Part shown: one piece after another, positions 52,590-61,195 of the stretch
Position numbering within the stretch: position 1 is the stretch's first letter
Layout of the letters: each line of letters starts with the position of its first letter
Assembly: GCA_029959285.1 (NCBI GenBank)
Contig: JASCOE010000008.1
Location: forward strand, 124,001 to 188,000
Length of the DNA stretch: 64,000 bases
Origin: Flavobacteriaceae bacterium PS02337
GTDB lineage: Bacteria; Bacteroidota; Bacteroidia; Flavobacteriales; Flavobacteriaceae
Direction of reading: 5' to 3'
Position numbers and translations under genes: made by a program
Notes under the pieces: generated by a model
Database searches by the model: none
What the model saw: the letters and a program-made list of their open reading frames with translations, nothing else
What the model was told of the DNA's origin: nothing

Positions 52590-53048
52590 TTAAAGCAGTT
52601 TCTTCAAAATAACAATCTGCCCTAAATGATACACATCGTGCTGAATAATTCCGTGAAGATGTTCGTAATAGCTATGACCATTATTAATGTAGATTTTTGC
52701 TAAATCAGCATCGTCAAAATCTTCAAAAAATGCAGTCCAAGAATCTTGAGATTTTGCCAACGTTTGAAGTGATTGTTCCCAAGCGACTTCAGACGGATCT
52801 AAAACGGGAACGAAATAATTATGATCTGGAGTTTTTATTACTTCACCTTGCATGCGTTCTAAAATGTTTCTTCTCCATTGAATCAAATGATTCACAATTT
52901 CCCAAATCGTATTCAAATTAGGGTTTATTTTTCTGTAAGCCTGTTCTGCGGTTACATTTTGTAAAGTGTTGGCTAGGTTAACTTCTAGCCACGGATTTCC
53001 ATTATAAATGGATTGATATAAATTTGAAATTCTGGTACTTTCTGACAT
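52590..53048 (-). CDS. DinB-family protein
   Basis: 152 residues from the ATG complemented at 53046-53048 (MSESTRISNLYQ); an upstream in-frame start adds sixteen residues of poor quality. Four-helix DinB/YfiT fold with metal-histidine candidates in IWEIVNHLIQWRRN, NNGHSYYEHLHGII and QHDVYHLGQIVILKKLL. Some members are thiol transferases using bacillithiol, a thiol present in several Bacteroidota. No partner gene is obvious. Confidence 0.87.
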   Translation of the reverse strand: MSESTRISNLYQSIYNGNPWLEVNLANTLQNVTAEQAYRKINPNLNTIWEIVNHLIQWRRNILERMQGEVIKTPDHNYFVPVLDPSEVAWEQSLQTLAKSQDSWTAFFEDFDDADLAKIYINNGHSYYEHLHGIIQHDVYHLGQIVILKKLL

Positions 53049-53161
53049 AAATGGTAATTTTTTGGAATTCCAAGCTAAGATACAAATTATAGTCATTTAC
53101 AACTCATCCTCGAAATTCTACAATTGGGTTATTATATATTTTTTAACGTTTAATGTTAAAA

Positions 53162-53169
53162 TATATTTG
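53162..53169 (+). promoter_or_regulatory. Candidate -7 element of the TonB-dependent receptor gene
   Basis: TATATTTG, 22 bases before the chosen ATG at 53192. Confidence 0.45.
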
Positions 53170-53191
53170 CTCTATCAAAACCAAAGATGAT

Positions 53192-55357
53192 ATGAAAACC
53201 AAATTATTTTTTACCGTAAGCTTTTTATTTTTTACAGCTTTAATTTTTGCTCAAAACACTATTTCAGGAAAAGTAGTAGACCAAAAAGGAAAACCAGTTG
53301 TAGGCGCAAATATTTATATTGATGGAACTTACGACGGAGCAACAAGTTCTGAAACAGGAGAATTTTCTTTTGAAACCACTGAAACTGGAAATAAATATTT
53401 AGTGGTAAGTTTTTTACTTTTCGAAACATTCAAACAAGAAATTGATGTTGCTAATTATAAAAATCAAACGGTAAAATTAAGAGAAAATGTTAATGCTTTA
53501 GATGCTGTTGTCATTACAGCTGGAACTTTAGAATCTGGAGAAAAAGCGAGAGTTTCTGTTTTGAAACCATTAGATATTGTTACAACTGCAGGTTCTGCCG
53601 GAAATATTGTAGCCGCTTTGCAGACTTTGCCAGGAACACAAACTGTTGGTGAAGACGGACGTTTGTTTGTGCGTGGAGGAGAAGCAAGTGAAACACAAAC
53701 TTTTGTTGACGGAATTCGTGTAGCACAACCTTACGGAGCAACGACAAATAATTTACCAACTCGTAGCCGTTTTTCTCCTTTCTTATTTAGCGGTATCGCT
53801 TTTTCTACTGGAGGTTATTCTGCGGAATATGGAGAAGCTTTATCTAGTGTTTTGCTTTTGAATACACAAGATGAAGAAGATCACGAAAAAACTGATATCG
53901 GTTTTATGACTGTTGGTTTGAGTTTAGGAAATACGCAGAAATGGAATAAAAGTTCTTTAAGTGTAAACATGATGTACGTTAATTTGGCGCCATATCAAGC
54001 TGTGATTCCTCAAAATGTAGATTGGAACAATCCATATCAATCGCTTGGTGGTGAAACGGTTTACAGATATAAATTTACAAACGGCGTTTTTAAATTATAT
54101 GCTTCTTTCGATTCGGAAAGATTTGATTTAAATCAGAAAAATATCAATTTCGAAAATCCGATTAGAACGGATATGAACAATAATAATTTTTATTTGAATT
54201 CATCTTATAAAGGAACTTTCGGAACAGGCTGGCAATTAACTTCGGGAGTTAGTTATGGTTACAGTAAAAACAAACTAAAATACGACATTACAGGAATCGA
54301 TACTCAAGAAAATGCTGCTCAATTGAAATTAAAATTGAGTAAGAAATTCTCAAATTATTTTAGACTTTCTTTTGGAACAGATTATTTCATTACAAAATAC
54401 AATGAAGGCGTAGCAGACAATATTTCAATTGATGTAACAAATGGTTACGATTCTAATATTTTTGCTTCGTATGTAGAAGGAGATGTTTCGTTTTCTAAAA
54501 ATCTGGCTTTAAAAGTAGGTTTAAGATATTCAAACAATAGTTTATTAAACGAAAATAATATTGCGCCGAGAGCTTCATTAGGATATAAACTTTCAAAAAG
54601 CAGCCAGTTTTCTTTTGCTTACGGAGATTTCTCTCAAACACCTGTTGTAGATTATATTAAATATTCTAAATACCATCAGTTTGAAAGTGAAAAAGCGCAA
54701 CATTATATTTTGAATTATACTTTTACAAAGCCTGGACAATTGCTGAGAACAGAACTTTACTATAAAGATTATAGAAATTTAGTTCAATATGATACGAGAG
54801 ATATTCAGTACAATTCGGTTTTCAATAACAACGGATCAGGTTATGCAAAAGGTTTCGATTTGCTTTGGAGAGACAGCAATTTGTACAAAAACTTAGAATA
54901 TTGGATTTCATATTCTTATATCGATTCAGAAAGACAATATAAAAACTTTCCAAACATGGCAACGCCAAGTTTTATTGCCAATCATAGTTTGTCTATTGTA
55001 ACCAAATATTTTATTACAGACTGGAAATCACAAATTGGATTTACAAATAGTTATAGTTCAGGACGTCCGTACAACGATCCAAATCAGACACAATTTATGA
55101 ACGGAAAAACAAAATCTTACAATAGTTTGAGTTTTAACTGGGCGTATTTATTGACAACACAGAAAATCCTTTATTTCTCAGTTTCGAATCTTTTAGGAAC
55201 ACAAAATGTTTTCGGTTACGATTATGCTAGAAATCCAGATCCGAGTGGAGTTTATCAAAGACAAGCCGTTGTTCCAACTGCCGATAGATTTTTCTTCGTA
55301 GGTTTCTTCTGGACGATTAGTCAGAATAAAAATGAGAATCAGTTGAAAAACTTGTAG
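53192..55357 (+). CDS. TonB-dependent outer-membrane receptor
   Basis: 721 residues from the ATG at 53192, giving signal MKTKLFFTVSFLFFTALIFAQ; an ATG at 53153 would lie upstream of the -7 element. A carboxypeptidase-regulatory-like domain (ISGKVVDQKGKPVVGANIYIDG) leads to a plug (FVRGGEASETQTFVDGIRVAQPYG, FSTGGYSAEYGEALSSVLLL) and a barrel ending RFFFVGFFWTISQ. It lacks the SusC-type GYGTQ signature and has no SusD partner, so it looks more like a small-ligand (siderophore, cofactor) or peptide receptor. Ligand unknown. Confidence 0.92.
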   Translation: MKTKLFFTVSFLFFTALIFAQNTISGKVVDQKGKPVVGANIYIDGTYDGATSSETGEFSFETTETGNKYLVVSFLLFETFKQEIDVANYKNQTVKLRENVNALDAVVITAGTLESGEKARVSVLKPLDIVTTAGSAGNIVAALQTLPGTQTVGEDGRLFVRGGEASETQTFVDGIRVAQPYGATTNNLPTRSRFSPFLFSGIAFSTGGYSAEYGEALSSVLLLNTQDEEDHEKTDIGFMTVGLSLGNTQKWNKSSLSVNMMYVNLAPYQAVIPQNVDWNNPYQSLGGETVYRYKFTNGVFKLYASFDSERFDLNQKNINFENPIRTDMNNNNFYLNSSYKGTFGTGWQLTSGVSYGYSKNKLKYDITGIDTQENAAQLKLKLSKKFSNYFRLSFGTDYFITKYNEGVADNISIDVTNGYDSNIFASYVEGDVSFSKNLALKVGLRYSNNSLLNENNIAPRASLGYKLSKSSQFSFAYGDFSQTPVVDYIKYSKYHQFESEKAQHYILNYTFTKPGQLLRTELYYKDYRNLVQYDTRDIQYNSVFNNNGSGYAKGFDLLWRDSNLYKNLEYWISYSYIDSERQYKNFPNMATPSFIANHSLSIVTKYFITDWKSQIGFTNSYSSGRPYNDPNQTQFMNGKTKSYNSLSFNWAYLLTTQKILYFSVSNLLGTQNVFGYDYARNPDPSGVYQRQAVVPTADRFFFVGFFWTISQNKNENQLKNL

Positions 55358-55365
55358 TTCTTGGT

Positions 55366-55460
55366 AAAGATGCTAAGCTACTAAGTTTCTGAGATGCTAA
55401 GGTTTTGTCTGAAAAGAGAAAAACTTAGCATCTTAGTAGCTCAGAATCTTAGAATCTTCA
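55366..55460. repeat. CTAAG/CTTAG octamer inverted repeat
   Basis: Units such as GATGCTAAG, CTACTAAG, TTTCTGAG and GATGCTAAG are followed by ACTTAGCATCTTAGTAGC-type complements, forming an imperfect long hairpin around a short GTCTGAAAAGAGA loop. Confidence 0.75.
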
Positions 55461-55554
55461 AAAAAAACAATTCATCATCAAAAATCAACAACTCAGTATC
55501 ATTTAGTTTTAAAAGAGTAAAAACCAACATACTTTTGAAGTATAAATTAAGTAA

Positions 55555-55641
55555 AGGTTCAAAGTTGCAAAGTAACAAAGTAGCAAAGGTTTTTTATAAA
55601 TTCAATAACTCTGTCCCTTTGAACCTTTGTCCCTTTGAACC
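55555..55641. repeat. CAAAG/CTTTG octamer inverted repeat
   Basis: GGTTCAAAG, TTGCAAAG, TAACAAAG, TAGCAAAG, then CCCTTTGAACCTTTGTCCCTTTGAACC in opposite orientation; pentamer CAAAG in 8-base phase. Confidence 0.75.
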
Positions 55642-55721
55642 AAAAAAAAGAGTTTTAATCATCAACAAAAAGCTCAGAACCTTAGTAACTTAGAATCTTA
55701 GAACCTTTAAAAAAAGAAATC

Positions 55722-56342
55722 ATGACCAAAATTATCACAGTTATTACGTTATTTATTTGCAGTTTATTATCTGCACAAACACAATTTGAACAAGGAATGA
55801 ACAAAGCTTTCGGACTTTGGAAAGAAGGAAAAAATGCAGAAGCTTCTGCAATGTTTGAAAGAATTGCTGGAGCAGAAAAATCAAGCTGGCTTCCTAATTA
55901 TTATGTTGGTTTAGTAAATACATTGTCTGTTTTTACAGAAAAAGACAGAACAAAAATCGATTTATTATTGACAAAAGCGCAAGATGCTGTAGATATTGAA
56001 ATGATTAAAGACCAAAGCAACTCAGAGTTATATGTTTTACAGGCTTTAATTTACACAGGATATGTTGTAGCAGACCCAATGACAAACGGAATGAAATATT
56101 CTGGAAAAGTTATGGAAGCTTACGCGAAAGCTAAAGCATTAAATCCAAATAATCCAAGAGCTATTTTTGGTGAAGCAGATTACCAATTAGGAGGCGCAAA
56201 ATGGACAGGAGTTGATACAAAACCTTTGTGCGAACAAGTTAATAAAGCTATTGAACTTTTTGGTACTTTTAAACCAGAAACACCTTTTTCTCCAAAATGG
56301 GGATTAGAAAGAGCTTTAGAAGTTCAAAAAACTTGTAAATAA
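55722..56342 (+). CDS. Secreted TPR-like protein, function unknown
   Basis: 206 residues with signal peptide ending CSLLSAQ. The chain is helical with TPR-like pairs: MNKAFGLWKEGKNAEASAMFERIAG, WLPNYYVGLVNTL, and VMEAYAKAKALNPNNPRAIFGEADYQLGGAKWTG. Probably periplasmic. It precedes the kinase gene by 21 bases and is likely the first gene of the LytS/2TM/LytTR operon, possibly as an extracytoplasmic helper or unrelated passenger. Confidence 0.8.
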   Translation: MTKIITVITLFICSLLSAQTQFEQGMNKAFGLWKEGKNAEASAMFERIAGAEKSSWLPNYYVGLVNTLSVFTEKDRTKIDLLLTKAQDAVDIEMIKDQSNSELYVLQALIYTGYVVADPMTNGMKYSGKVMEAYAKAKALNPNNPRAIFGEADYQLGGAKWTGVDTKPLCEQVNKAIELFGTFKPETPFSPKWGLERALEVQKTCK

Positions 56343-56363
56343 TTTAATAAAAACCTCAAAATA

Positions 56364-57704
56364 ATGATCTTAAAACCCAATCTGTATAAAGCGTTCTTAG
56401 TCGGTGGAATTGTATTTTTATTTTCCTTTTTAATTCGCTTTGCATCGCTGGGAACTACAATTTTCAATAAGGATCTTTATATATTCTTCTTGTATTGTAT
56501 GTTTTATACGGTTACATTATATATCGTTAATTCAGCATTATTTCAGTTTTTGGATAAGATTTTTGAGGGAGAAAATAGATTTTCTGGAAGAAGAATATTT
56601 ATAGGATTTGTAAGTTCATTTTTTATATCGCTCTTTGTTATTTTTCTATTACGAATTTTTACGCAAGTTATAATAGAAAGGCGATCGTTGATAAGTTTTT
56701 TTTCCAATGAAGATGCCTCAAATTATGTAGAATCTTCTGTAATGACTTTCATAGTTCTATTGGCCGTACATGCGTTACATTTTTATAAACTGTATCAAGA
56801 AAATAAAGTTATTGAACAGAAAATTATTGCAGGAACAGCAAATGCAAAATTCGAAAGTTTAAAAAACCAGATAGATCCGCATTTTCTATTTAATAGTTTG
56901 AATGTTTTAAGTTCTTTAATCGAAGAAAATCCTGATAATGCCCAACGTTTTACAACTTCTCTTTCTAAAATTTACAGATATGTTTTAGAACAAAAAGACA
57001 AAGAGTTGGTTTCAGTTGAAGATGAATTGTCATTTGCAAAAACGTACATGAATCTGCTGAAAATGCGTTTCGAAAATAGTCTATTTTACGAATTGCCGAC
57101 AGAAAGTATAAATCCAGAAGCAAAAGTGGTTCCGCTTTCGTTACAGCTTTTGTTGGAAAATACAGTTAAACACAATGTGGTTAGTGAACAAAAACCACTT
57201 CACATTAGAATATTTATTGATCGAGATTATTTGGCAATTCAAAATGATCTTCAGAAAAAAGAAGTTTTGCAAGACAGACAAGGTGTTGGACTTCAGAATA
57301 TTGTAAATAGATACGGAATTATAACCGACAGAAAAGTGAAAGTACAGGAAGATGAAAAGAATTTCACGGTTAGAATTCCAATTTTAACAAAACAAATTAC
57401 GGTTATGGAAATGAGTACAGAATATACCGACGAAGCAAAAGCATATTATAGAGCCAAAAAAAGAGTAGAAGAACTAAAAGGATTTTACGGAAATATAATT
57501 TCATACTGTTGTGTGATTCCGTTTTTGGTTTTTATTAATCTTAGATTTTCACCAGGATTTCAATGGTTTTGGTTTTCAGCTTTAGGCTGGGGATTTGGAG
57601 TTACCATGCATGCTTTTAAAGTTTTTGGATACAGCGCAGACTGGGAAGAACGAAAAATTCGAGAGATTTTAGAGAAAGATAACAAACAAAAAACGTGGAA
57701 ATAA
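56364..57704 (+). CDS. LytS-type histidine kinase fused to a C-terminal 2TM domain
   Basis: 446 residues. Four membrane helices in the first 145 residues are followed by the His_kinase domain with NQIDPHFLFNSLNVLSSLIEENPD (His at about 173) and an ATPase with LLENTVKHNV and GVGLQNIVNRYG. Unusually, after the ATPase (from about residue 350) a 2TM domain follows: DEAKAYYRAKKRVEELKGFYGN, two hydrophobic segments, HAFKVFGY, and WEERKIREILEKDN. This domain is paralogous to the four small proteins encoded next. The natural partner is the LytTR regulator at 59091-59858. Confidence 0.93.
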   Translation: MILKPNLYKAFLVGGIVFLFSFLIRFASLGTTIFNKDLYIFFLYCMFYTVTLYIVNSALFQFLDKIFEGENRFSGRRIFIGFVSSFFISLFVIFLLRIFTQVIIERRSLISFFSNEDASNYVESSVMTFIVLLAVHALHFYKLYQENKVIEQKIIAGTANAKFESLKNQIDPHFLFNSLNVLSSLIEENPDNAQRFTTSLSKIYRYVLEQKDKELVSVEDELSFAKTYMNLLKMRFENSLFYELPTESINPEAKVVPLSLQLLLENTVKHNVVSEQKPLHIRIFIDRDYLAIQNDLQKKEVLQDRQGVGLQNIVNRYGIITDRKVKVQEDEKNFTVRIPILTKQITVMEMSTEYTDEAKAYYRAKKRVEELKGFYGNIISYCCVIPFLVFINLRFSPGFQWFWFSALGWGFGVTMHAFKVFGYSADWEERKIREILEKDNKQKTWK

Positions 57705-57706
57705 TC

Positions 57707-58030
57707 ATGAAAAAAGATTTTACAGAAGCGGAACGTTATTATGATGCTCAAAAAAAAGTCAAAGAAATAAGAGAGTTTTATGAACATCTTACGGTTTATG
57801 TTTTATGCAATCCGATCGTGATTGTGGTTAACTTAATGACTTCTCCAGGATATTTATGGTTTATTTGGTGCGTATTGGGTTGGGGAGTTGCAATTGTTTT
57901 ACATGCATCGAAAGTTTTTGATTTTCCACCTTTTTTCAACAAGAAATGGGAAGAGAAAAAAATTAGAGAAATTCTAGAAAAAGATAACATACAACGATTA
58001 GAAAACGGTCATGGAAACAAATTTGAGTAA
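57707..58030 (+). CDS. 2TM-domain protein, paralogue 1
   Basis: 107 residues from the ATG at 57707, two bases after the kinase stop in a TAATCATG junction; a GTG at 57695 is possible but less likely. It is a stand-alone version of the kinase C-terminal domain: ERYYDAQKKVKEIREFYEHL, two helices, LHASKVFDF and WEEKKIREILEKDN. Both termini are probably cytoplasmic. Overlaps the next gene by 20 bases. Confidence 0.88.
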   Translation: MKKDFTEAERYYDAQKKVKEIREFYEHLTVYVLCNPIVIVVNLMTSPGYLWFIWCVLGWGVAIVLHASKVFDFPPFFNKKWEEKKIREILEKDNIQRLENGHGNKFE

Positions 58031-58340
58031 CGAGCAAGAGCAAACTATTTTGAAAGAGTTGGCAACTAAAAAAATGATTCAGCTAAAATCATTTTACAGA
58101 CATTTATTTGTTTATGCGATTGCAATGATTCTTTTTCTTTTAAAAGAATATACAAATCTGCCACTTCACATGTTTCCAATTAAGTTTTTAAATTGGGTAG
58201 TTGTAATTATTTGGTCGGCTGTAATTGTGGGTTCTGCAATTGATTTATTTGCATCTTATAAAATTTTCGGACAGCAATGGGAAGAACGCAAATTGAAAAG
58301 CATTTTAGAGAAAAAATATAAAAAACAAAAATGGGAATAA
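58011..58340 (+). CDS. 2TM-domain protein, paralogue 2 (divergent)
   Basis: 109 residues beginning inside the previous gene. MIQLKSFYRHLFVYAIAMILF and WEERKLKSILEKKYKKQKWE place it in the family, but the conserved His of the second helix (HA/GxKVF in the paralogues) is replaced in ASYKIFGQQ. Followed by another TAATCATG junction. Confidence 0.85.
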   Translation: METNLSNEQEQTILKELATKKMIQLKSFYRHLFVYAIAMILFLLKEYTNLPLHMFPIKFLNWVVVIIWSAVIVGSAIDLFASYKIFGQQWEERKLKSILEKKYKKQKWE

Positions 58341-58342
58341 TC

Positions 58343-58654
58343 ATGGAAATGGAAAGAAATTTAAGCGAAGAGGAAAGATACATTCAAGCAAGAAAAAAAG
58401 TTGAAAACATTAAAGGTTTTTATGGAAATCTAGTTGCTTTTGTGTTAGTAAATGCCATTTTAATCTTTATCAATTTATATACATCGCCACAATATTTATG
58501 GTTTTTCTGGCCGCTTTTATGGTGGGGAGTTGGAGTTGTTATTCACGGATTAAAAGTCTTTGAAGTTTTTCCTACAATGGGTAAAGAATGGGAAGAAAGA
58601 AAGATTAAGGAATTTATGGAGAAAGAAAAACAGAATAAAAACAAGTGGAAATAA
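58343..58654 (+). CDS. 2TM-domain protein, paralogue 3
   Basis: 103 residues from the ATG at 58343, chosen because it follows the previous stop by two bases like paralogue 1; an ATG at 58331 is in frame. ERYIQARKKVENIKGFYGNL, IHGLKVFEV and WEERKIKEFMEKEKQNKNKWK show the family features. Confidence 0.87.
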   Translation: MEMERNLSEEERYIQARKKVENIKGFYGNLVAFVLVNAILIFINLYTSPQYLWFFWPLLWWGVGVVIHGLKVFEVFPTMGKEWEERKIKEFMEKEKQNKNKWK

Positions 58655-58672
58655 TTATTTAAAAATAAAATT

Positions 58673-59053
58673 ATGGGACGTTTTAGAAGAGAAATGTACG
58701 AGGCATACGCAAAACAAAATTCAGGAGAATATACCAACGATGAAAACTATAATGCAGCATATAGAAAAGTTAAAAAAATAAAAGGATTTTACTCGCATTT
58801 AAAAGTTTACATTATCGTAAATCTAGTTATTATTGTGTCAAGCTTAACCAGAAGTCATACAGGTAATATGATTGATTTTAGCGGATTATCACAATGGCAC
58901 ACTTACTCTACAGCATTTTATTGGGGAATTGGTTTAGTAGCGCACGGATTGTCAGTTTTTGGTTCAGAATTATTTTTCAGCTCGGATTGGGAACAAAAGA
59001 AAATTCAAAAATATATGGATAAAGACGCTTCAAATAAAAATAAATGGGAGTAA
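58673..59053 (+). CDS. 2TM-domain protein, paralogue 4
   Basis: 126 residues with a longer polar N-terminus (GRFRREMYEAYAKQNSGEYTND) than the others. NAAYRKVKKIKGFYSHLKVY, AHGLSVFGS and WEQKKIQKYMDKDASNKNKWE identify it. The loop between the two helices is also longer. Confidence 0.88.
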   Translation: MGRFRREMYEAYAKQNSGEYTNDENYNAAYRKVKKIKGFYSHLKVYIIVNLVIIVSSLTRSHTGNMIDFSGLSQWHTYSTAFYWGIGLVAHGLSVFGSELFFSSDWEQKKIQKYMDKDASNKNKWE

Positions 59054-59090
59054 CTTTGAACTAATTTTTTTCAAATTTCATAATATATAA

Positions 59091-59858
59091 ATGATCACAT
59101 TAATTATAGAAGACGAAAAACCAGCGGCAAGATTGTTGCAAAGAAAACTTGAAAAGTTAGATGTGACTGTAGAAACCATGCTTCATTCTGTTGAAGAATC
59201 TGTTGAGTGGTTTGAAAATAATCCGCATCCTGATTTAATTTTTCTGGACATTCAATTATCGGACGGTTTGTCTTTTGAAATTTTCGAAAAAATAGATATT
59301 AAAAGCGCAATCATTTTTACAACAGCTTATGATGAATATGCTTTAAAAGCATTCAAACTAAATAGTATTGATTATCTTTTAAAGCCTATTGATGAAGATG
59401 ATCTGGAAACAGCTGTTTCTAAATTTAAAGAAAGACTTCCTAAAACTACCTCAGAATCTTCAAATCTTCAACTAGATTTCGAACAGATTCGCCAAATGTT
59501 GTCAAACCCTTTTGAAAAAACATATAAAAAGAGATTTACAGTTAAAATCGGACAACATTTAAAAGTAATTACAACAGAAGAAATTGAATGTTTTTTTAGT
59601 GAAAATAAAGGAACATACATTCATACATGCGACAATCGCGATTATTTGATCGATTCGACATTAGAAATTTTAGAACAAGAATTAGATAAGAAGGATTTCT
59701 TTCGCGTAAGCAGAAAATTTATTGTTCCGTTAAAGGCGATAAAAGAAATTCAAGTTTATACTAATTCTCGTTTAAAAGTGATTCTTCCAACTTATAAAGA
59801 AGACGAGGTTATTGTAAGTCGCGAAAAAGTGCAGGATTTTAAGACTTGGTTGGGGTAA
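59091..59858 (+). CDS. LytTR-type response regulator
   Basis: 255 residues. Receiver domain: LIIEDEKPAAR and LIFLDIQLSDGLSFEIF with the phosphorylated Asp at about 53, FTTAYDEYALKAF, and YLLKPID. The DNA-binding LytTR domain spans about 150-253 (KRFTVKIGQHLKVITTEEIECFFSENKGTYIHT, FFRVSRKFIVPLKAI). It is the output partner of the LytS-type kinase at the head of this operon. Confidence 0.95.
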   Translation: MITLIIEDEKPAARLLQRKLEKLDVTVETMLHSVEESVEWFENNPHPDLIFLDIQLSDGLSFEIFEKIDIKSAIIFTTAYDEYALKAFKLNSIDYLLKPIDEDDLETAVSKFKERLPKTTSESSNLQLDFEQIRQMLSNPFEKTYKKRFTVKIGQHLKVITTEEIECFFSENKGTYIHTCDNRDYLIDSTLEILEQELDKKDFFRVSRKFIVPLKAIKEIQVYTNSRLKVILPTYKEDEVIVSREKVQDFKTWLG

Positions 59859-59881
59859 AATTATTTGTTTAATGATTGTCT

Positions 59882-60023
59882 GACGGATTGAAATCCGTCT
59901 CTACAATATACATCGTTGCTTCGGAACTTTACGTTGTGTTTAATTATTTTCAGGGCATTTCCAAATTATCCAAAAAAAAGAGCCGCAGGCTCGATTTATA
60001 TTGTAGGGACGGATTTCAATCCG
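59882..60023. repeat. Inverted repeat GACGGATTGAAATCCGTC.CTACAATATA
   Basis: Arms at 59882-59910 and 59997-60023 are complementary over 27 bases with one mismatch. Each arm itself contains the small palindrome CGGATTTCAATCCG. I recall this element from other Flavobacterium genomes. Confidence 0.8.
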
Positions 60024-60104
60024 GTTAACGCGATATATTTTGTAGACCCGAATTTTAATTCGTTTACAAAACGTAATTTTTTAAACGAAATTAACCAAAT
60101 ATAT

Positions 60105-60142
60105 AAAGAAAAAGAGCTGAAATTTTTCAGCTCTTTTTCTTT
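60105..60142. terminator. Bidirectional terminator between LytTR and ctaA genes
   Basis: Arms AAAGAAAAAGAGCTGAAA and TTTCAGCTCTTTTTCTTT form an 18-pair stem; A and T runs suit either strand. Confidence 0.88.
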
Positions 60143-60157
60143 AGTATAATTTAAAAA

Positions 60158-61183
60158 TTATTTGCTTAATCGATGCAATGTAAACGTCATAGCACTCAAA
60201 AGAAAAAACGCCATAATTTGGTGAATTAATCCTAAAGCCAAAGGCACACTATATAATAAAGTGAAAACGCCCAATAAAAATTGAATAAAAACAAAAACGA
60301 CTAAAGTATTGATTCCGTTTGCTTGCGTACGTGTAAGAGAATATTTTTTACTTTTAAAGAAAAGTAAAAGAATAATAGCAACAACCACATAAGCAAAAGT
60401 TCTGTGTACAAACTGAACACCGCTTTTTCCTTCAATTAGGTTTTTAATTAAAGAAGATTGTTCAATAAAAACCGATTCGTGAATAAATTCTCCGTCGCTC
60501 ATTAAAGGCCAGTGATTGTGAATTAATCCTGCATTTAAACCGGCAACAAATCCACCATAAATAATCTGAATTAATAAGGCAACTAAAGCAAAACGAGCAA
60601 TTTTTCGAAGCGGTAATATTTTATTGATATTTCTATCAGGATAAATTAAATCTAACGCCACCCAAAGTGTATATGCAAAAGTGATAAAAGCAAAAGTCAA
60701 GTGAAGTGAAAGTCTAAAATGGCTCACATCTGGATTGTCAATTAATCCGCTTCGAACCATAAACCATCCTAAAAATCCTTGAAAACCGCCCATTGCCAAA
60801 AGAACAACGCATTTTTTAATTGTATCTGTATCTAATTTCTTTCTAACTAAAAAGTAAACGAAAGGTACAAAAAACACCAAACCAATAATACGACCGATAA
60901 AACGGTGAAACCATTCCCAGAAATAGATAAATTTATAATCTGATAATTGAAAATCGTTGTGAATATTTATTTTTTGATATTCAGGAAATTTCTTGTATTC
61001 ATCAAAAGCTGCTTGCCATTTGGCATCTGTCAACGGCGGAAAAGTATCAGTTACCAAATGCCAGTCGGTCATTGATAAACCTGAATTGGTTAAACGTGTA
61101 ATTCCGCCCACGACAACCATTAAAAATAATAAAACACAACCTGATAGTAACCAAATGATTACTGATTTATTCTCTTTTTTCAT
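60158..61183 (-). CDS. ctaA: Heme A synthase (CtaA/COX15)
   Basis: 341 residues with about eight membrane helices. LMVVVGGITRLTNSGLSMTDW near the start, FIYFWEWFHRFIGRIIGL, NHWPLMSDGEFI and VQFVHRTFAYVV show the family motifs with the heme-ligand histidines. Converts heme O to heme A for cytochrome oxidase. The gene begins twelve bases after the CCA transferase gene, with which it may be co-transcribed though function is unrelated. Confidence 0.94.
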   Translation of the reverse strand: MKKENKSVIIWLLSGCVLLFLMVVVGGITRLTNSGLSMTDWHLVTDTFPPLTDAKWQAAFDEYKKFPEYQKINIHNDFQLSDYKFIYFWEWFHRFIGRIIGLVFFVPFVYFLVRKKLDTDTIKKCVVLLAMGGFQGFLGWFMVRSGLIDNPDVSHFRLSLHLTFAFITFAYTLWVALDLIYPDRNINKILPLRKIARFALVALLIQIIYGGFVAGLNAGLIHNHWPLMSDGEFIHESVFIEQSSLIKNLIEGKSGVQFVHRTFAYVVVAIILLLFFKSKKYSLTRTQANGINTLVVFVFIQFLLGVFTLLYSVPLALGLIHQIMAFFLLSAMTFTLHRLSK

Positions 61184-61195
61184 TTTATTAAAAAC

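Larger units (their letters stand above)
55358..55721. other. 364-bp intergenic region of three octamer repeat islands
   Basis: Islands at about 55366-55460 (CTAAG and complementary CTTAG units), 55555-55641 (CAAAG and CTTTG units) and 55670-55710 (CTTAG units). Each of the first two contains both orientations and can fold back. The open frame across 55394-55693 only reflects stop-free repeat sequence. Confidence 0.75.
59859..60157. other. 299-bp convergent intergenic region of REP-like repeats and a terminator
   Basis: Contains the inverted pair at 59882-60023, a diverged third copy near 60031-60063 (TTTTGTAGACCCGAATTTTAATTCG) and the terminator at 60105-60142. The in-frame ORF across 59916-60149 is repeat translation and not counted as a gene. 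Confidence 0.7.

Noticed and set aside
55394-55693. 99-residue open frame rich in Lys/Asn/Ser
   Set aside because: It runs entirely through octamer repeat islands, which lack stops by chance; no signal, domain or promoter.
59916-60149. 77-residue open frame between LytTR and ctaA genes
   Set aside because: Covers REP-like repeats and the terminator stem; reads repeat sequence as protein.
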